From: Cyanobacteria bacterium UBA791
GTDB lineage: Bacteria > Cyanobacteriota > Vampirovibrionia > Gastranaerophilales > Gastranaerophilaceae
Direction of reading: 5' to 3'
Assembly: GCA_002297005.1 (NCBI GenBank)
Contig: DBIX01000057.1
Coordinates: 1 to 18,344, forward strand
DNA length: 18,344 bases
Positions 15,105 to 18,344 of the stretch are shown here, in pieces. A program made the translations under genes and the position numbers. Numbering within the stretch: position 1 is the stretch's first letter; each line of letters begins with the position of its first letter. The notes below the pieces were generated by a model. The model was not told where the DNA came from. It saw only the letters and a list, made by a program, of their open reading frames with translations, and did no database searches.

Positions 15105-15524
15105 TTAATTTTTTTTCATAACTTTTTCGAAAACTTCTTTAAATGGAATAATTGGAATCATTTTGTATCCACAGTCTTCTGACAAAGCCCCACCCATTTT
15201 AAATAGCTCTTCTTGAGGGTATCTTCTGCAAATTCCTGGGCGAGTTTTGTGAATTTTACATTTGTTTGTTTCTTCGTCTAAATTTGTGCATCTGAAAACT
15301 AGACCGGTTTCGTCCTTATCAATTACTTCTAGATATGTATAGAAAGGATGTAATCTTCTGAGTTTTTGAAATTCACTTTCTTCTTTAATTACACCTTTTG
15401 CGTGCTTAACATAAATTTTTCTGCAACATTTTCCGCAACCTTTACAGCTACCTGTTCTGTAATATTTACGTCTTAGTATTTTTGTATAAAAAAACTTTTT
15501 TAATTCTTTTAAAAAGTTTTTCAA
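15105..15524 (-). CDS. YkgJ-type cysteine-cluster (putative Zn/Fe-binding) protein
   Basis: This 139-residue protein has eight cysteines at 27, 30, 33, 34, 79, 89, 99 and 118. The opening C-x-x-C-x-x-C-C block (SCKGCGKCC), then F-R-C near 79, K-C-K-I-H at 88-92 and R-P-x-I-C-R-x-Y-P at 95-103 are the signature of the YkgJ/CxxCxxCC family (UPF0153-like), proposed to bind zinc or an iron-sulphur cluster. The reaction is not established. The first 22 residues are Lys-rich and form a helix, not a signal peptide. The start is TTG at 15522..15524 (GGA 7 nt upstream); no other start lies before the cysteine block. It begins 4 nt after the TPR gene's stop and so is co-transcribed with it. It ends just upstream of the smc promoter. 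Confidence 0.88.
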   Translation of the reverse strand: MKNFLKELKKFFYTKILRRKYYRTGSCKGCGKCCRKIYVKHAKGVIKEESEFQKLRRLHPFYTYLEVIDKDETGLVFRCTNLDEETNKCKIHKTRPGICRRYPQEELFKMGGALSEDCGYKMIPIIPFKEVFEKVMKKN

Positions 15525-15528
15525 AATA

Positions 15529-16746
15529 CTATCCAGCCTTTCTTACGCAAATATTATATTTAGCGTTTAGACGTGCAAATTCTGGTGAATTTTCGTCACA
15601 CAATTTCATTGCTTTTTTATATATTAAAGATGCTTCTGCATATTTTTCTGCATTATATAATGTTGTTGCACTTTTTGTTAATTCTTCAACTACTTTTGCC
15701 TCCGGATTTAAGTAGTAGTTTATTTTTTGCAACAAAGGTTGATAAATCTTTTTCTCTTCAGGTTTTAGAATAATATAATTTCTATATTCAACTCTAGCTG
15801 TATTTAAGTCATTCTTTCTATAACATTCTTCAGCTGTTTTTAAATGATTATCAATCAGATAAGGATTGTTATTCAAATAAACTTTTATCTGTTTTAATCT
15901 TTTATTTAATTTAGTAAGTTCTTCTTTGTTATCTAAAATATAGTCAGAATATCTTGCGTAAAAACAGTATGCGTAATCAAATTTTTTCATACAGTCGTAA
16001 GAAATTGCTAGATTTAGCATAGTTTTTGGATAACAAGAATCAATATAAAACGAATTTAGCCAATATCTAACGGCTTGTTCGTAGTTGTGATCCATAAAAA
16101 ATAGTGAACCAATATTAAAATTAGTTTTACTATAATTTGGATAATGAGCTAATGCTTTTACATAACAGTCAAGAGCTGCTCTATTGTTATTATTTTTCTG
16201 AAATTCTGCACCCTCTTTAAGAAATGTGTTTGCGATTTCTTTATAGCTATTAATTTTGTTTTCAATTAGCGAGTATTCATCACTTTTTCGTTCTTCGTAT
16301 CTTAAATATTTTTCATAGTATTTAATAGCTTCTGCTCTCATGTCGCAATCTGTATATGCAATAGCAATATTTAAGTTTACTTTTGCATCGTCAGGTTCTA
16401 TTGTCAAGGCTGTTAACCAGTTTTCAATAGCAAGGTTCAAGTGACGAGTCTTGTAATATAAGTTACCCATATTAACATAGGCGGTTTTATTTAAGTTATC
16501 TAATTCTACAACCTTTTGCCAAAATTCAAGAGCGTACTTATTTTTTCCAAGTTTGTAATAGCAATTTCCAAGTTCCAAATACAAAGTCGGACTTGTATAA
16601 TAATTCAACAAATCAGTATACATTTTTAAAGCTGTTTCATATTCACCTTTTTTATACATTGCTAAGGCTGAATTTAAAACATCTTCATGGCTATTGCCGT
16701 TGTCAGCTCTATAAAATCCTGAATTGTTAGAAATGTTCTCTGTCAT
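15529..16746 (-). CDS. 405-aa cytoplasmic TPR-repeat protein
   Basis: The protein is mostly tetratricopeptide repeats: clear units at about 23-52 (ALAMYKKGEYETALKMYTDLL), 55-86, 89-121 and 123-150, then after a short spacer 176-208, 210-240 and 243-275, and finally 300-335 and about 357-390. There is no signal peptide or membrane segment, so it is a soluble scaffold. The spaced YWLNSF and FWQKVVELDN helices are typical of long TPR superhelices that bind peptides. No partner can be read from the sequence. The ATG at 16744..16746 lacks a ribosome-binding site. A possible own promoter overlaps the end of the preceding gene. It is followed after 4 nt by the YkgJ-type gene, suggesting they share a transcript. 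Confidence 0.88.
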   Translation of the reverse strand: MTENISNNSGFYRADNGNSHEDVLNSALAMYKKGEYETALKMYTDLLNYYTSPTLYLELGNCYYKLGKNKYALEFWQKVVELDNLNKTAYVNMGNLYYKTRHLNLAIENWLTALTIEPDDAKVNLNIAIAYTDCDMRAEAIKYYEKYLRYEERKSDEYSLIENKINSYKEIANTFLKEGAEFQKNNNNRAALDCYVKALAHYPNYSKTNFNIGSLFFMDHNYEQAVRYWLNSFYIDSCYPKTMLNLAISYDCMKKFDYAYCFYARYSDYILDNKEELTKLNKRLKQIKVYLNNNPYLIDNHLKTAEECYRKNDLNTARVEYRNYIILKPEEKKIYQPLLQKINYYLNPEAKVVEELTKSATTLYNAEKYAEASLIYKKAMKLCDENSPEFARLNAKYNICVRKAG

Positions 16747-16765
16747 AATAAGAACATATTATAAT

Positions 16766-16793
16766 ATTATAGTTGAACGTTCAAGTCTGTTAA
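16766..16793 (-). promoter_or_regulatory. Candidate internal promoter of the TPR gene with a palindrome in its spacer
   Basis: On the minus strand TTAACA (16788..16793, 5 of 6) is followed by a 16-nt spacer and a perfect TATAAT (16766..16771). The spacer holds the perfect 12-bp palindrome TTGAACGTTCAA (16773..16784). Predicted +1 near 16759 gives a 13-nt leader. The elements overlap the 3' end of the upstream gene. Confidence 0.45.
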
Positions 16794-17162
16794 GAATTTT
16801 TCATTTTCTAACAATTTGTTAGTATCAAATCTTTCGAATGGATCTTCAACGCCATTTTTAAATAGTTCGTTCATTCTTTCCATATCAACTTCAGAATTCA
16901 TTACCATATTAGTAAAATTCTTGATGTCATTTTGTTTTTCTAATTCTTGATTTTGTTTTGCAATAATTTCTTCCATGTATTTTCTCATTGCATCATTAGA
17001 AATTATAGTTTCATCAACTAAATAATTTTTATCCTTTTGATAAGGATTTACTTTGCTTCCGTCAATAGGATTTGTAGCTCCTGTTGCTTCAGTTTGTTCT
17101 GTAAGTTGTGTATTAAGTAAATTATTTAAGTTACTGTTTTCGTTGTTAATTCCGTTTAGCAT
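16767..17162 (-). CDS. 131-aa hydrophilic protein, function unknown
   Basis: I do not recognise this protein. It has no signal peptide, membrane segment or cysteine. Residues 1-50 are Asn/Thr-rich and likely disordered; 57-80 form a charged helix (MRKYMEEIIAKQNQELEKQ) with coiled-coil character; the rest is helical with repeated M-E-R and F-E-R-F patterns. The ATG at 17160..17162 has AGGG about 4 nt upstream. It is the first gene of the minus-strand block that runs through the TPR gene towards smc, and it starts 170 nt from the divergent serS. That it is a partner of the TPR protein is a guess from position only. The open frame, ribosome-binding site and tight 20-nt spacing to the next gene support it as a real gene. 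Confidence 0.7.
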   Translation of the reverse strand: MLNGINNENSNLNNLLNTQLTEQTEATGATNPIDGSKVNPYQKDKNYLVDETIISNDAMRKYMEEIIAKQNQELEKQNDIKNFTNMVMNSEVDMERMNELFKNGVEDPFERFDTNKLLENEKFLTDLNVQL

Positions 17163-17228
17163 ATCGCCCTAATCTCCAATTCACACATCTATTATGCACG
17201 ATATTAAAAAACATGTTATCAACTGTTT

Positions 17229-17251
17229 AGAGGATATATCTTCTGTTTTTT
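17229..17251 (+). terminator. Terminator-like hairpin upstream of serS
   Basis: AGAGGA (17229..17234) pairs with TCTTCT (17239..17244) through one G-U pair, with a TATA loop, and is followed by G and six T. The shape is that of an intrinsic terminator reading to the right, but the stem is short and no rightward gene precedes it. Confidence 0.3.
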
Positions 17252-17253
17252 AT

Positions 17254-17273
17254 AAATCTAAAGGTTTAGATTT
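17254..17273. repeat. Inverted repeat overlapping the serS promoter
   Basis: AAATCTAAA and TTTAGATTT are perfect 9-nt arms separated by GG. The right arm overlaps the candidate -35 of serS by two bases. It could be an operator or a second leader hairpin. Its outer half-site AAATCTA is the same as in the smc palindrome. Confidence 0.4.
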
Positions 17274-17300
17274 GATTATTTTTTATCTTTTTTATACTAT
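17272..17300 (+). promoter_or_regulatory. Candidate serS promoter
   Basis: TTGATT (17272..17277) is followed after 17 nt by TACTAT (17295..17300) or after 15 nt by the better TATACT (17293..17298). Either puts +1 near 17305, with a leader of about 27 nt containing GAGG (17322..17325), 7 nt before the ATG. Confidence 0.4.
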
Positions 17301-17332
17301 AAAGTCAAGAAATAACAGAAAGAGGCGAACGC

Positions 17333-18344
17333 ATGCTAGATATTAAATTAATAAGAGAAAATCCAGACAAAATTAACGAACTTTTAAAAAGACGTAATCC
17401 TGAATTGTCAGTTAATGAAGTATTAGCTGTTGATGAAGAACGTAGACAAATTCAAGCTCAAGCTGATGAATTGAGAGCAAAAAGAAAAGTTGAATCTCAA
17501 AAAATCGGTGAAATGAAGAAAAAAGGTGAAAATACTGATAAAATTCAAGAAGAAGTTCGTTTTTTAGGCGATGAAATAAAATCGTTAGAAGAAAAACAAA
17601 ACGAATTAGACGAAAAACAAAGAAATTTATTATTAAATATCCCAAATACTCCTGATGAAACAACACCAATTGGTGCATCAGATGCAGATAATGTAGAAGT
17701 TCACAAATGGGGTGAACCTACTAAATTTGATTTTGAATTTAAAGCACATTGGGATTTATGTGAAGAAAAAAATCTTGTTGATTTTGAAAGAGGTGTTAAA
17801 TTATCTCAATCAAGATTTACTTTATACAGAGGTAAAGGTGCAAAGTTAGAACGTGCAGTTATTAACTTCTTCTTAGATTACCATACTGAACAACAAGGTT
17901 ACGAAGAAATTCTTCCACCATTTATGTGTAATGCTCAAACAATGACAGGTACTGGTCAACTTCCTAAATTTAAAGAAGATATGTACAAATGTGTTGATGA
18001 AGATTTATACTTAATTCCAACTGCAGAAGTTCCTGTTACTAATATTTATCAAGGTGAAATCTTATCAGAAGAAGATTTACCTAAATATATGACAGCATAT
18101 ACTCCATGCTTTAGACGTGAAGCAGGTTCTGCAGGTAAAGACACAAGAGGTTTAATCAGAGTTCACCAATTTAATAAAGTTGAACTTGTTAAATTATGTA
18201 CTCCAGAATCTTCTCCAGCTGAACACGAAAAATTAACAGAAGATGCAGAAAAAATGTTAGAATTACTAGGTCTTCCATACAGAAGAGTTGCTTTATCAAC
18301 TGGTGATATTGGTTTCTCTGCTAACAAATGTTGGGACTTAGAAG
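17333..18344 (+). CDS. serS: Seryl-tRNA synthetase, C-terminus cut by window edge
   Basis: SerRS charges tRNA-Ser and tRNA-Sec with serine in the cytoplasm. The 337 visible residues start with the family N-terminus MLDIKLIRENPD, followed by the antiparallel coiled-coil arm that grips the long variable arm of tRNA-Ser (about 25-100). The class II core follows: motif 1 region (GAKLERAVINFFLD), the TGTGQLPKF loop, the serine-binding PTAEVPVTN block, and motif 2 (CFRREAGSAGKDTRGLIRVHQF). Motif 3 lies beyond position 18344. The ATG at 17333..17335 has GAGG 7 nt upstream. Codon use here is smoother and more A-ending than in the neighbouring genes, consistent with high expression. Identity is certain. 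Confidence 0.97.
   Translation, partial: MLDIKLIRENPDKINELLKRRNPELSVNEVLAVDEERRQIQAQADELRAKRKVESQKIGEMKKKGENTDKIQEEVRFLGDEIKSLEEKQNELDEKQRNLLLNIPNTPDETTPIGASDADNVEVHKWGEPTKFDFEFKAHWDLCEEKNLVDFERGVKLSQSRFTLYRGKGAKLERAVINFFLDYHTEQQGYEEILPPFMCNAQTMTGTGQLPKFKEDMYKCVDEDLYLIPTAEVPVTNIYQGEILSEEDLPKYMTAYTPCFRREAGSAGKDTRGLIRVHQFNKVELVKLCTPESSPAEHEKLTEDAEKMLELLGLPYRRVALSTGDIGFSANKCWDLE

Larger units (their letters stand above)
17163..17332. other. 170-nt divergent intergenic region with two hairpins
   Basis: This is the longest gene-free stretch. It holds the 5' leader of the 131-aa gene (CATAAT on the minus strand at 17191..17196 as a weak -10, no well-spaced -35), two inverted repeats described separately, and the serS promoter region. 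No tRNA, T-box sequence or small open frame was seen. Confidence 0.6.

Noticed and set aside
16773..16784. LexA box
   Set aside because: TTGAACGTTCAA lacks the four-base gap of the GAAC-N4-GTTC type and does not fit the cyanobacterial form.
17163..17332. T-box riboswitch upstream of serS
   Set aside because: No AGGGTGGNACCGCG-like element, no long stem I and too little space before the start codon.
17412..17678. An 88-codon open frame on the minus strand
   Set aside because: It is antisense to the serS coiled-coil arm; the Leu/Phe/His-rich product is a typical shadow.
1..18344. CRISPR array, insertion sequence, phage or tRNA gene
   Set aside because: I saw no regularly spaced direct repeats, transposase or integrase motifs, terminal repeats or GG-TTC-CCA type tRNA structure on either strand.

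Overview
The window is AT-rich DNA with short intergenic gaps. Core proteins are divergent from both Firmicutes and Proteobacteria: the SMC has the archaeal/cyanobacterial style of ATPase signature, the envelope is served by Lgt and lipoproteins, and a large NblS/WalK-like sensor kinase is present. My best guess is a non-photosynthetic relative of Cyanobacteria (Melainabacteria/Vampirovibrionia, Gastranaerophilales type). This is inference from family resemblance, not a search result.

Layout. (1) 1..4755, minus strand: one compact operon read from a promoter at 4782..4811, in the order ClpX-type zinc-finger-only protein, 549-aa helical-repeat protein, ruvX, DUF1292 protein, triple Clp_N protein without ATPase, tilS (cut by the window edge). 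Several junctions are TAATG or short overlaps, so the genes look translationally coupled. (2) 4805..7169, plus strand: a divergent promoter drives a TPR lipoprotein and lgt, then a separate promoter serves a 267-aa hydrophilic protein. (3) 7173..9430, minus strand: a sensor histidine kinase overlapping a small secreted protein. The kinase promoter places +1 on its own ATG, so the message is probably leaderless. (4) 9561..10199, plus strand: a soluble protein resembling only the cytoplasmic domain of the type III export protein FlhA. (5) 10213..17162, minus strand: 131-aa unknown, 405-aa TPR protein, CxxC-rich YkgJ-type protein, then smc-scpA-scpB. (6) 17333 onward, plus strand: serS, cut by the right edge. 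No intergenic gap exceeds 300 bases; the longest is 17163..17332.

How they work together. smc, scpA and scpB encode the complete bacterial condensin. ruvX, tilS, serS and lgt are housekeeping genes for rRNA processing, tRNA modification, aminoacylation and lipoprotein maturation. The unusual part is a recurring theme of accessory domains detached from their machines: a ClpX zinc domain without its AAA+ motor, three Clp_N domains without a ClpA/ClpC motor, and an FlhA cytoplasmic domain without its membrane channel. The first two share one operon, which makes a dedicated Clp-protease adaptor system the strongest candidate here for an undescribed function.

The stated starts of ruvX, smc and lgt were set at ATG codons inside slightly longer open frames. 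Two genes (triple Clp_N, YkgJ-type) use TTG.
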